Part shown: positions 1-11,300 of the stretch, one piece after another
Layout of the letters: each line of letters starts with the position of its first letter
How positions within the stretch are numbered: the stretch's first letter is position 1
DNA from: Circinella umbellata
Taxonomy: Eukaryota > Mucoromycota > Mucoromycetes > Mucorales > Lichtheimiaceae
Length of the DNA stretch: 64,000 nt
NCBI GenBank assembly: GCA_025093555.1
Contig: JAIWNF010000065.1
Location: forward strand, 185,600 to 249,599
Reading direction: 5' to 3'
Made by a program: the position numbers and the translations under genes
The notes under the pieces: model-generated
Databases searched by the model: none
The model's input: only the letters and a program-made list of their open reading frames with translations
Told to the model about the DNA's origin: nothing

Positions 1-1
1 A

Positions 2-295
2 ACAAAGCGAAAAAGCTTTATTCAACGCACTCGGAATTTTTCTCGATACCCTAACAATCTTGTGGATTTTTCATTATCGTCTACTGTCACAAAGCCTGAA
101 GAATATTTCAATGATTGGAGAACGAATTTTGTGTTGCAAGTTCGTAATATGAGACCAATTGTTCAAATCAGGGATTTATTCTTAAATACTATTCTTTTAA
201 AACGATTACATGCCAACTTCAGAAACACCAACGACGTTCTCTATTATCAAGACACTCAATATAAAAAAGAAAGGAATGGAATGCGTATTTTATAG
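2..295 (+). other. Open reading frame running in from the left edge, unidentified
   Basis: One frame stays open from base 2 to a stop at 293-295, about 97 codons, with no ATG near its visible beginning. The translation is a mixed-composition sequence with a segment reading KPEEYFNDWRTNF, not low complexity. No domain was recognised. It could be the last exon of a gene that begins outside the window or a transposon relic. No splice acceptor decides between these. Confidence 0.2.
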
Positions 296-844
296 AATTG
301 GTTTCTTTGGTAATTTAACGATTATATTGCTTGTTCTTCTACTTGTCACAGTATTATTTAAACTGTCAACAATAATTCTCTTTGTTCTTTTTATTTTCAC
401 CTACTATAGAGATTGTTATAGGCTAGACCTGTCTATAGTGAACTTTTAACCAGGTCAATAAATGATACAGTAGAAAATGAGGTTAATTTTTTATTTTTCC
501 AGCCCATCAGCCCTTTTATACTACTGAACCAGCTTGTACAACTCAAATAATCCTGAGTTCGTTTTTACCGAAGTCTGCCTGTTACTAAGTCTGTAATAGA
601 GATGTACTACTCTCGATAATTTATTCAGAAACACTAACGTGATCATGAAAGAGTAGGTACCAATAGGGAGAGGATATGAGAGAAGAACACTCATCATTAT
701 ACACATACTGATTTTTTTTACCGTGTTCAATTTTTTAAAAAGTAAGGAATCTGTTTCTCGGGCAACGCAAGATACCATGGTCATGTTACAAGCTCTTTCT
801 AATCAAACCGAATCACCTCATAAGTAAGAAATTATATAGGTATG

Positions 845-950
845 TATTATAAGCGAAAATTAATGCTATCACAAGCGAAAAAAATTAACTTCATAAGCAA
901 AAAAAACTCATATTATAAGCGAACAAAATAAATATTATACGCGAAAAAAA
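845..950. repeat. Tandem repeat, 22-bp unit, five copies
   Basis: The core AAGCGA (variants AAGCAA, ACGCGA) followed by an A-run starts at 851, 873, 895, 917 and 939, an exact 22-base step each time. The inter-core sequence is AT-rich and diverged. The period is close to two helical turns. Confidence 0.8.
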
Positions 951-1038
951 TTGAAGGTTGTGTCCAGAAATGAATGCAAAATCCTGTACAATCAGTCATC
1001 AATTAAAAAAAATTCCATTTATTTGTAATAAAATTATT

Positions 1039-1056
1039 GGTCAGTGCGCACTGGCC
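1039..1056. repeat. Palindrome centred on CAGTGCGCACTG
   Basis: The 12 central bases are perfectly self-complementary, and the outer GGT/GCC arms match with one mismatch pair. It is GC-rich in an otherwise AT-rich stretch. No gene is adjacent; it could be a protein-binding site or the tip of a decayed transposon terminus. Confidence 0.5.
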
Positions 1057-2165
1057 GTTCTTAAATAATATCTCGTTTATTGGCTGACTACATAAAAAAG
1101 CGCCAGAAATAGTCAGCTAGAACATGATGTCTTTATGTATGTGCAAGTATAATATCTTTCGTTTCTTTTTCAACTACCCTTTTATTACTAACATTATTTA
1201 TTGGAGCTACCGACAATAGAGCAAATGGATATATTAGTATAATATGCAGGAAACTTCTTTTTATTATCTATAAATATATTTGTTTGTTGTTTAAAAGTAG
1301 CAAGAATTATTATTATTATGTAAGTAGTTAGAATAAAAATGGAAGGATGATTAATAAAGAAGATTGTGTTATATATATATTATTTCTATTATCATTTTCT
1401 TCTGTTGAACAATTCCATCCATTTCAAGGAATATTTTTTAACTTACTCGGATTCAGGTGAGATTCCTTGTGTGAAACAGCCAAGAAAGTTAAAGGTGTCA
1501 TTATCAGAAACATTGATAATATTAAAAAGAGCCAGAGACAGAAACCTATGATGATGAAAGAAAGGTAGGGGCTGGAATTTATAGTATAACACACTGACGA
1601 TGATGATGCATTTGCTGTTCCCAGGGTTTTAATAGCTAATAGAAATCATTTTCTGTATAAATAAAACTAATGATAATATTATAAACTTCCTAAAGGTATA
1701 ATCAAATATGATCTGAATGAAGATAGAATAGTCTTTCGCTTGATTATTATTATCATTACTATGAATAATAAACGCAACTTTCTTATTGATCAATATAATA
1801 ATCACATTATACTGTAGTAATAGCGATATAATATACCCCAAATAGCGTACTTTTTTTTTTGCTTGTGCAACCATATGTTTCAATTTTTATTACTAGAAAT
1901 AATATCTACTAATATGGATAAAGAACAGAAGTCGTGAGCGAGATTTTTTTGTGTGTGGAAAGATTTATTATATTTTATATGTTATACTTATGTACAAACT
2001 AAAATGATATTATTTGAAATGAATGGATGAAAAAGAGAGAGAGAAAAAAAAAACGAATAAAGGAAAGGAAAGAAAGAGAGTGCGGGGTATACAAATGCTT
2101 AATATATGTTGTTGTGTTAATGTGTTGTTTTGCTGTTTTGCTGCTATGCTGTTGTGATTGTTCCA

Positions 2166-2556
2166 TTATGCGCTTAACTGTCCAATAGGTAAAGTAACTT
2201 TATAGTTCCACCAACCGTCCCCTTGTCCAAAAGTTGCATTCGAATCTTGTCGTACGTCAAAAAGTCGTGATTGATGTAAATCGATCCAACACCTTCCTTG
2301 TCCCCAATAACAAGTTGATGAAAATAAAGCGATCAATAGCAATGTACAATAAATGCTATATGAAATTCGTAAGCCCCGCGTATTAGTAATCTATTTTCGT
2401 TTTCATTTATCTCTCCTTTAATAAAAAATAAATATTTCAAACTTACCAAGGTTTTTGATGTAAAAAGAATGAAATCAAAAACAAGATGACAAAAATAGGT
2501 GGTGCATCAGGAAATGGTAACAGTAATAATGGAACAAAATAGCGCATGCAATACAT
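2166..2556 (-). CDS. Small two-exon membrane protein (about 99 aa), function unknown
   Basis: Exon 1 is 2447-2556 and exon 2 is 2166-2355. The intron (2356-2446) has a GTAAGT donor and a TAG acceptor, and the phases match (2+1). The protein would be 99 residues, or 96 from the second Met at 2547. The first 55 residues are very hydrophobic: PLLLLPFPDAPP, then FVILFLISFF, then a Cys-Xaa-Xaa-Cys-like turn (KPCIYC) and LLLIALFSSTCYW, so one or two membrane passes. The tail is polar (GQGDGWWNYKVTLPIGQ). No family was recognised. The case for a real gene is the non-AT-rich coding composition, good splice sites and in-phase joining of two frames that each end at a splice site. It lies downstream of the Sec7 gene on the same strand. 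Confidence 0.6.
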
Positions 2557-2773
2557 GTTTTTCTTTTCTCCTCTTTTTTTTTTTTTGTGGTGGAAAAAGA
2601 TATATAAAAAAAAAAGAGAGAGAATATTTAATAATAGTAAATGATGCTATCTCACTCTCTCACTCTCTCACACATATACACGCGCGCAATAATTTAATCA
2701 ACCAATTTCAAAAAGTCACGAGTTAAAAAAAAACATAGAGCTGGGTCTTAAAAATCAAGATGGTGCCTATTTT

Positions 2774-5767
2774 TTATAAATCATTTTTAATATCTTCATC
2801 ATCATCATCATCATCTCGATTTGAATCGTCACTATGATGATTCTTTTCATCCAAATCATCATCACCCGTAGATAAATTCACTATAGTAAGTTCATCATCA
2901 TCTCTGACGGAAGATGCTTCTGAACCACTCCTTTCCCTTCCAAGTTTATTTGCTGCTTGTGGTTTAACTGGATTACTGCAACTACGTCGCCTCATCCATT
3001 TACTTGTAGCCTTGTCATTGTTATTGTTGTGATTGCTATTGTTGGTATCAGCTTCCACTGATGATGGTACGTCAAATGCTACTGTCTTATCCTTGCTTTT
3101 CTCTAAAGTCGCCTGTAACGCCCCTGTTGCTGATTCTTTAGGTATTGATATTTCTTCCATAGCAAAAGGGAAAGGTGGTATCTGTGGACATGATGATCTT
3201 CGCGCACTTCTTTCATCATCTTCTGATGATGATGCTGTTGATGGTTTCAGCATTTCAGACGACGATGAAGGCGTATCTTGCCCTGATTGACTCCACATTA
3301 CCTCTCCATCATTGACATCATCCTCAAATGGCATGGGACTTACTGTATAACTACGAGGTGGTGGTAACTGATGATAGTGATGATAATGTTGTTGCTGTTG
3401 TTGTTGTTGTCCTAATTGTCCAATAGCTGGTGTTGTTGCTGAACGATGAGCTGCTAGTAAATTAGCAGGTACTAAAGAACGTGATAAAAGTGGTGCTGAC
3501 ATTTTACGTGTCGTTGTTGTCGAATGATTCATTTCCATTAAAGCCGTTTCCATAAATTCACGATAACATTCCAATCGTTGCATTTCCAATCGTTTTGAAT
3601 ACACTCGTTTCCCAATTATATCAGCAAAATATAATATACGTTCCTTGCTTGGTTTTTGTAATGGAACTAAAACCATCAAATTACGTCGTAATTGTAAATC
3701 CCGTTCTAATAATCGTTCCAATTCAACCATTTTGTGTGAAATTTCAAGTACTTTGGCTTTGGCTTTTTCTTCACGTTTTATTCGATCCACTGCTATAGAT
3801 TTTGGTCCATTTTGATGATGATTGTTATTATTATTGTGGGTGTTATATCGTCTTGACGATTCAGATGATGATGTACTGGAGGACGGCTTAAGTCGAACAC
3901 CTGTTGTTTTAATGGTGGCTGCATAATTAATTTTCATCATCCAGTCATCCAAATCAGCATTATTTTTGGCCCGTAATAAAAATAGTTGACCATCCCCGGT
4001 AATTAATCGAAATACATGTGAGTATTTGGTATAAGATTCGTCATAAATACATACAGCATCTGAAAGTGATATAATCTGTACAGGTCTAAGGAGATTGTTA
4101 TTGTTGCCATTATTGCTAGGGTGGTGATTCGTTGGTGTAGATGGACTTGCGGGTATAATACTATGCGTCAATGATTGAGTTGAATAAATGGAAGATGTAA
4201 ACGAAGCTGTTTGACTTGTTGAATCTACAGTGGATGTGGATACAGATGGGAATCGAAATGGGTTGGATGGAGATGTATTACTGTGATGGTTGTTAGCCAT
4301 AGGGTAAGAATGGGGTGCTGTGGATGATGATGGGGAGGAAGAAGAAGATCGTTCTGACATGGGTCTATTATTGCTATGGGTAGGTGTTGTTGAATGTCGA
4401 GGTACTTCACGTTCTCTTTGTTGTTGTTGTCGCTTAAGTTCCTCTTGTTGCTCCTCTGTTGCAAGCCATGAATCGAATTGTAAAACATCTGCAAAAAAGA
4501 TAATTTGTGTACCACTTAATATGACACCAAAAGGTCGCCACCCACGTGCCGTTGTTTTTTTGCCACCAGGTAGCATATCATATTTTCGCTCAAGAATAGC
4601 AGCTTTCGCCACTCGAATCGTATAGGTATTACTACCATCATTATTTGTATAATGACGACCACGAACACCACCCAAATTTAATGGTTTTGCTTGATGGAAT
4701 GCCATATGGATATCGTTCAATTGGATTGGTCTCAGTATCCGTTTATAACAAAATGTGTTTTCGGGCGGCATGAGCTGTGTTAATTTCGGATATAGATCCT
4801 CAGTCATATTTGCCTTTTATGGTGGTGGATTAGAATAAAAATAGAAAAGGATAAATAAATTAAACTTGGTTTCAAGCACGAAAGAGAAAGTACAATGAAA
4901 CTTTTTAATTTCACACTTACAGGTGCTAATGTACTACTTGAATCACTTCTCGCTAATCGACCAAACCAAGAAGTAGGTGTACGTGCTCTGAATAAATCAT
5001 CATCACCACCTTCAGCATATGTGAATTCTGTTGATACAATATTATCATACATGATCTATATGTAAAATATATACCATGGGATGAAAAAAAAAACAATCAA
5101 ACCTTGTGTACCTTTTTTTCTTCTTCTTCATAAACCAAAACTAATCTAGAAAAGAAACTTACATCCAATATTTCAGCTGGTACATCTTCACCACCTTCAA
5201 TAATCCTTGTCCGCATAATAAATGTATCCTTATTCATCTTTTGTCGTACATTTTTGTTATGAGCATCAGTATGTAATAATAAAAGTGAAAATGCAACAGC
5301 ATAAATACGATCTGGTGATGATAATACACTCGAAACATTAGTTATTCCATATATATATATATATATATATATATCGCAATAATCCCCCTTCATATATTTA
5401 TACCTGAATTATCACTTAAATCCGGATTACATTCATGATATCGTTTGGCAAAATCTTCCATAGCTCGATCGATTTGTTGTGCCTCTTTTGGTAGGTGTGC
5501 TTTTGCAAGTAACTTCCTTTTTTTTTATTTTTCATAATAAATGGTTGATGAGTTTCTCGTGTTATATACTTTTTTTTTATCAATTTTCAAAGAAAAATGA
5601 AAAGAGAGAAAAGAATACCTTAATGCCATATCAATGGCGTCACCACAAAAGTCAAAAGTTTGTAATTGTTCGTTAAATGTAGGTCGATGTTTTTCATTAC
5701 CATTATTGTTGTCATGGGTAGTTGTTGAACTGGTACTTGTTGTCATCGCATCACCTGGACCGGCCAT
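2774..5767 (-). CDS. Sec7-PH domain Arf guanine-nucleotide exchange factor (Syt1/Sec74-like)
   Basis: Five exons (5619-5767, 5404-5516, 5163-5311, 4921-5055, 2774-4813) join in phase to 861 residues. The Sec7 core spans about residues 33-185. It has [13 protein letters not shown], motif 1 with the glutamic finger ([10 protein letters not shown]), the RYHECNP segment and motif 2 ([12 protein letters not shown]). A PH domain follows in two halves, about 270-300 ([17 protein letters not shown]) and 423-482 ([15 protein letters not shown]...DDWMMKIN), split by a Ser/Pro/Asn-rich insertion. A charged helical region lies at about 520-600 and an acidic disordered tail ends the protein. The known family activity is loading Arf-type GTPases with GTP on Golgi/endosomal membranes. 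The first 50 or so residues of a normal Sec7 fold are not visible before FDFCGD. The start at 5767 is the only upstream Met in frame. Confidence 0.9.
5349..5374. repeat. (AT)13 microsatellite in an intron
   Basis: A pure AT dinucleotide run of 26 bases lies inside the intron between exons 2 and 3 of the Sec7-PH gene. It is likely length-polymorphic. Confidence 0.9.
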
Positions 5768-6188
5768 GATGCTTTATACTCGGGAAGATAAACTTAGTTT
5801 TTTGTTGCTAGTGGTGGTTTTTTTATTGTTATCTTTTTTTTACAGTGTAGAAAGGAAAAGAGAAGAGAGAAACAAGAAAGAGCTTGAAAAAAGAAGGAGG
5901 CTATATATATAAATATATATATACTACTACTACTATATAATGGTATTTATATACTTTATTTTTTTAATATAGGAACCAGCCTTTTGACATATAGGGATAC
6001 CAGATTTTTTTATATGTGTTGTAATATATATAATTAAATATATATATAAAGAGGTCGTGAAAGGGGTAAAAAAAAAAGCTAATAATAAAAAAAGGTTGAG
6101 TGGTTATATAATAAAAGTAGAATTACAAAAAGAAAGAAATGGGAAGAATAGCAAAAAAAAAAAAAGGCTGAGACTTAATATAAAGGGC
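5768..6188. other. Upstream region of the Sec7-PH gene
   Basis: The minus-strand sequence before the start codon is pyrimidine-rich (CTTTCTTGTTTCTCTC-like), with AT dinucleotide runs and A-runs and no open frame of note. It presumably holds the promoter and 5' untranslated region. No TATA element could be fixed because the whole stretch is AT-rich. Confidence 0.4.
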
Positions 6189-6330
6189 CTATTTTTCATC
6201 AAAATCATGTGTACAATACACCAATCGTTTTTTTAGTGTATACTGTTTTTTTACATCATGGGTGATCAATTGTTGCTTAGCATTATCAACATAAAACAAC
6301 AACTTCTCCTCTTTATCAATGTTTACTCCT
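6189..6330 (-). CDS. Unassigned coding-like terminal exon
   Basis: A frame of about 46 codons ends at a TAG (6189-6191) and reads as a charged, non-repetitive peptide: NIDKEEKLLFYVDNAKQQL, then THDVKKQYTLKKRLVYCTHD. It begins just after possible AG acceptors near 6329-6331. No Met lies at its head, so it should be a last exon, either of the CLASP-like gene upstream (by alternative splicing from donors near 6630-6640) or of a separate gene. In-phase joining to the visible CLASP end was not clean. Function is not recognised. Confidence 0.35.
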
Positions 6331-6565
6331 CTTTTAAATTTTAATTATAAATAATAATGATCATATAAATGTATTTCAATAGTAATAATTATAATGTGTG
6401 AAAATTCCAGGGTATAATTTATTTATCTTGATTGTTGACGTTTTTGTCGTATTGATTGTTGCATATATACACATTACATCATCATCATCATCTTCTTCAT
6501 CATTCCATTTCATTCTAACTAATATAGCTTCTTTTCGGTTTTCGCCATCCCTACCCCTAGATTTA

Positions 6566-8384
6566 TTAAGTTGTTGCTTCCTCTCCAATTTTCTGTTTTT
6601 TTGCGGGATGCTTGTTTTCTACGCCATTTGCAATACTACTAGCCAATCGTTTCATCACAGGTCGAACTGGTTTCATTCCGCCTAATGTAAATGTTTTTTG
6701 TATCGGTCGTCTACCAATTACTGCACCCTTGTCAATAGATTTTGGTTTAAGTTTTTGTGAACTTGATGTAGTCGCCCTCATTAACTGAGCTAAACCACCG
6801 CTGGTTTTTATCGATGAGCTATTATTTTGTATTGCAGATCCAACTTTTCTTGTTCTTGTTGATGCTGATGCAGGTTTTGATAATAAAACTGATCCATTTT
6901 TTATGTTATTAGGCATTTCAGTTTTTTTTGTTGAAAGTGATGCAGAAAGAGAAGGATTGGGCCGTTGAATGGCTGGTAATTTAGCTGTTGCTAATTGGGG
7001 TGCACTATATCGACTTTTTGATACAGGTCGAGTAAAATTTTTTGAAACTCGATTTGAGGATATGGAACCGGTCATCATTTTTGTAGTCGTTGTTGTTGTT
7101 GTCTTTGTCGTGTTTGTTTTTGCTTCTGTAGTGATATTATTAGTTTTACTAGAGGATGAAGTAGATGAGGTGATGGAGGAAAGGGAAGAGCGAGAATTAG
7201 TTCTTGTTAATTTGGATGGTTTTGATGATGCATTAAGATATTTTTTGATATCAGCAGGTAATTTATCTTCGAATCTATTCATTTTTATTTATTTATGTGC
7301 TGATTAGTATATTTTTTTTTTATTTTTTTGCATTAACGAAAAAAAAAATCCCTGCATTCTCCCTTCCTTCACTTGCATAAGATAAAATATAAAATATTCT
7401 CCACATTGTGTTGAAAGAAGTTTTTTTTTTAGGGGTTGGAGAGATGTTGGTAGAAAAAAAATAACTTACTTTGAAACAGATGCAGGGAATTTGGTGCAAT
7501 ATGTTTTATAACAACAACGAATAGCTAATCGTACTTCTGGAGAAGAATCCATGGCTGTAGTACGGATTGCATCTTCAATTAACTCTTGTTGTTCCTCGGT
7601 AATAACGTTATCTTGTGCATTAATATCAATCAATTTATCAAGACAAACTGCAATACATTGTCGTACGGATTTGCTTTGTTCTTTTTTCGATTTTAGAAGG
7701 ATAGCGAACTTGGAAATCATCTTTGGTAATTTAGCATGATCGATGATTGTTTTATAACATTCTAGTGTACGTGTGAGCATCACTTTGTTGGTTCTGGCAA
7801 ACATACGAAGTAATGTTGGTGCAAATAGATCATGAACATGAGCTTCATAATCACGCTGCATAGCTTGGGATAAACTTTTCAAAAAGTCTGTTGCTGTGCC
7901 CATTAACCGTGTTCGTTCCGTTGTGAGCTTTATCATAAAAAAGGAAATTGGTCATCAGTTTGTACACAAATAATTATATACCACATATAAAAATATACGC
8001 GCGCGTATAAGACAAAAAAAAAACTATAAAAAAGTATATAAAAATAGTTCATACAATCTTTATCAAAGGTCGTTGTAATATTTTTAAATGCTCCACAAAA
8101 CCTTCGTATTCGTATGCTTTATCTTCAACTGTCCAAACACTCATGTTTTTTAATGCAAGATTTATTGATTCCCATGTCTCTTCTGTTTCGCCTTTTTTGA
8201 ATAATCGCTGAACTCGTCGCATCTCTTTATCTAACTCTGCTTTGGAGCCGATCTGATAATAATAATAATAATATACAACATATAAGACACAAGGACAAAT
8301 TTCATATTAATCAAATGTGAAAATGTGGAGGAATAAAAGTTATTTTTATTTTACCCTGATCGAATTTTTAGGATAAATCTCCAT
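6566..8384 (-). CDS. CLASP-like microtubule-binding protein with a single TOG domain
   Basis: Exons 8355-8384, 8055-8252, 7470-7927 and 6566-7274 join in phase to 464 residues. Residues 10-228 form a CLASP_N/TOG-type helical repeat domain: KNMSVWTVEDKAYEYEGF, FAPTLLRMFARTNKVMLTRT, then KSKSVRQC-like and EVRLAIRCCYKTY helices. The remaining 235 residues are a basic Ser/Thr-rich disordered tail (SSSSKTNN, poly-Thr, TLGGMKPVRP) ending in a lysine-rich, NLS-like stretch. Known CLASP/Stu1/Cls1 proteins bind tubulin and promote microtubule rescue and spindle stability, and are usually over 1,000 residues with two or more TOGs. This one is far shorter, so it may be a single-TOG paralogue or its 3' end may be mis-resolved. 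No SxIP motif was seen. Confidence 0.8.
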
Positions 8385-11300
8385 GTTGTGCAAATTGTAT
8401 TGTTGAAAGGAAAAAAAACAAAAAAAGGATCATTTAAGGTACAGCAATTTTACACAATGGAGAAAAAAATTATTTTTTCGTGTTCCCAGTCCCCTTGGCA
8501 ACGGTTGCTTTGGTTACCTTCCCTATTTTCTCGAGTTTTTCAACAATTGATTTTCTTTTACATATATATATATATATATATATGACGATACGTAACAATA
8601 AAACAACTTCAAATTCATTCTTTCAAAAATCTCGTTCAATAATAATAAATAAATAATAGCACCATTACTAGCGAGCTTTTTTCCGATAAGTAGATACTAC
8701 AAAATAAGAAATAGATTTTGTTTCCTTGATTTCGTGTTACTACACTATGTTTTATATATAATATGATGTATGTCTTCTTTGTCTATACTACGTGAATAAC
8801 TAGCTTATATATCCTACATATCATTAATAGTACGTAAGTATGAAAAAGCAAAGTTATTAACACCTGGGGCATTTTGCTGCTAGGATAGAAAATCGACAAT
8901 GACCTTTTTGTTTTTGCAGTTTTCAAAAAGCTGTCAATTATCTTGGCAAAGTGAAGCCTTTTTGAACGAAAATACAATGCCACGTACAAAATCGAAAACT
9001 ATAATAAGGCACCAACATGGAAACAATGGAACATAAAAAAAGAATGAATAGGTAAAAATCCTTTTGTAAGGTTTTTTTTTTCATTTATAACTCTGCAGAA
9101 CCTAACTCACTACTGACCCAGCATCAAATGCCTTATTTCAAATTTTATGAGCGTCGCTTCCATTGGAAAAGAGACAAAAATTTGCACGACTGAATACAAA
9201 ACGTCGTGAAATTTAAATATAGTAAAAAAGGCAACAAAAGTTTAGAATAATGCATGTATTTGATATTTCCAAGCATGTAAAATAACTAAGTCCAGACGGG
9301 GTGAAACAATAAAAACCATTTTGAAGAACTCACCTGAAATGAATATGGTGCATACATTTATAACCTCAGAGTTGAATAAAGGCGGGGAATCTCTTTTAGA
9401 ATCAGGATATAGTGAAACTATATGTACGTATTTTTTTGGAAAAATATAGTACTGACGTTTGATGTCCACCCTCACTGTTTCAATTTTGGCTCGATCATAG
9501 GACCCCCTCAGCCAAAATGGTAAGCTACATCCCAACTTTAGAAGTTTATAAAAAAATATTTTTGATTAAGATTACAAAAACTAACCCATTAGTTTTATTC
9601 ATAGCTACCGTATCTTTTATTTCAATGGTTTATTTTGTGTTTTGATCGCGTTTACGCTTATTTATAACCATTTCAAATTAAACAAAAAATTATTTAAGTT
9701 ATAAAGTGTATGCACCATATTATTATTTTCTTTTTCTTTACTGTTATGCATATTAGGGGCTTGATGACAAACTCGAAGGAGTCGGTCGTGCAGTAATGAT
9801 ATCCGATTCCCACCGATGCAAGCCGAGCAAATTTCATTTAAACTGCAGGATATGCTTATGTGTGTATTAAGAAGAATGACACGAAAACCGACGATACCAG
9901 CGCATCTTTCCATGGCAATCATGCAGGGCCTTATGTTGGTAGTATTAATTTTCAGCTAATAGTAACAGTAAAAAAAATGATATTGATGTTCAGAGTTATT
10001 GGTAATAATAATAAGTAGATGAATCATTTTTACTCAAAGATAATAACCACAGATTTGGGCAATTGAAGGTCTGCTTGAAGTTTGAACGAGAAAGTAAACA
10101 ACAACAACATAATGAATTACCGTCTACTTCACAGTTTTTCAAAAGCATAATCAAGAATCCGAGTTGTTGTCACAGCAACACCAACAACATAAGAATTGGA
10201 GTGATGTGATGTGATTGTAAATGCTGCTAGTAATATAACAAACTTTCCCACTGGACAGACTGGAAAAAAAAAAGCACAGATACAAAGCTTCGAAATGATG
10301 CAATGATGGATTACAAATATATTTCGCTACGTATCTTTATTAAAATATATGATAATCATTTACCATTTCATGTATATAGGTATTTAATTGATAGAAAACG
10401 TTTAAGTTTAGTTACGTACTGGATATTTTGAACGTTATTTTTGAGACATAGCAATTACAGCTGTACATCTTTTTTAATTACGTATCAGCTTTCCACGGGA
10501 GACCTGCTTGCAATTGCTACTTAATAAACTAACGAATACAATATCATAAAGATGAGAGTAATGTGTTCTTTTTTATTCAATAACATAAAAATTCTCGATA
10601 CAATTTTAAGATGTGCTGTTCTTTTAGTAGATATGTATATACTACACACATTAATATTTTTAACACCTCCCTTACCGTTGTTGCTGGCCGTATACGCATC
10701 GGTTAAAAACAACTCTCAATATTGCTGTCTACAATAATGTTGCTGCTGATACCATTGTTGATATAGATTTTGGAATAGTCACCTTTCTTGTATAAACAAT
10801 AACTGATTATTAAAAATTGAGGTAAATCTTATCAAATAAGTAAATTTCATCCTTCTTCGTGGTGTATGGTTTTATTGTTGAAGCTTGTAATAATAATAGT
10901 AGTATTAAATACGTCTGCAAGTACTACTTCACGATAATAATTTGTGTTAGGAGACATCGATACAAGTAAGACTGATATTTTTTTTGCTGACGCTCGTTTG
11001 TTTGTAAATAATGTTCTTCTCATCGTTCTTTTGTACTCCCAAAACATGACTCGATTAAAATGTTTATAGTACACGAAGCATTTTACAGAGGATATTAAAA
11101 CGGAAGAAATGAAAAAAAAAGTTTACTAGAACTGCTGCCTATTTTTTGTGCAATATTATTAACACTAATATTATTAATATTCACCGCATCATAATAGTTG
11201 TTTCCTGTCATTGAATTAATACCATTTCCCTAGTCGAGCGAAAAATTACAAAGCCTACTTTCCCATATATAATTAGCTCTTTGTAATTAGATGAAGATAC

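Larger units (their letters stand above)
296..2165. other. Intergenic, AT-rich, no supported gene
   Basis: Only short, low-complexity open frames occur here on either strand. The stretch holds a five-copy 22-bp tandem repeat and a 12-bp perfect palindrome (both listed separately), poly-A/T runs, and purine-rich GAGAGA sequence near 2030-2080. The last few hundred bases lie downstream of the minus-strand gene that ends at 2166 and probably include its 3' untranslated region. Confidence 0.6.

Noticed and set aside
3033..4625. Plus-strand frames over the Sec7-PH gene, rich in Ser, Asp and Cys
   Set aside because: They are shadows of the minus-strand low-complexity coding sequence.
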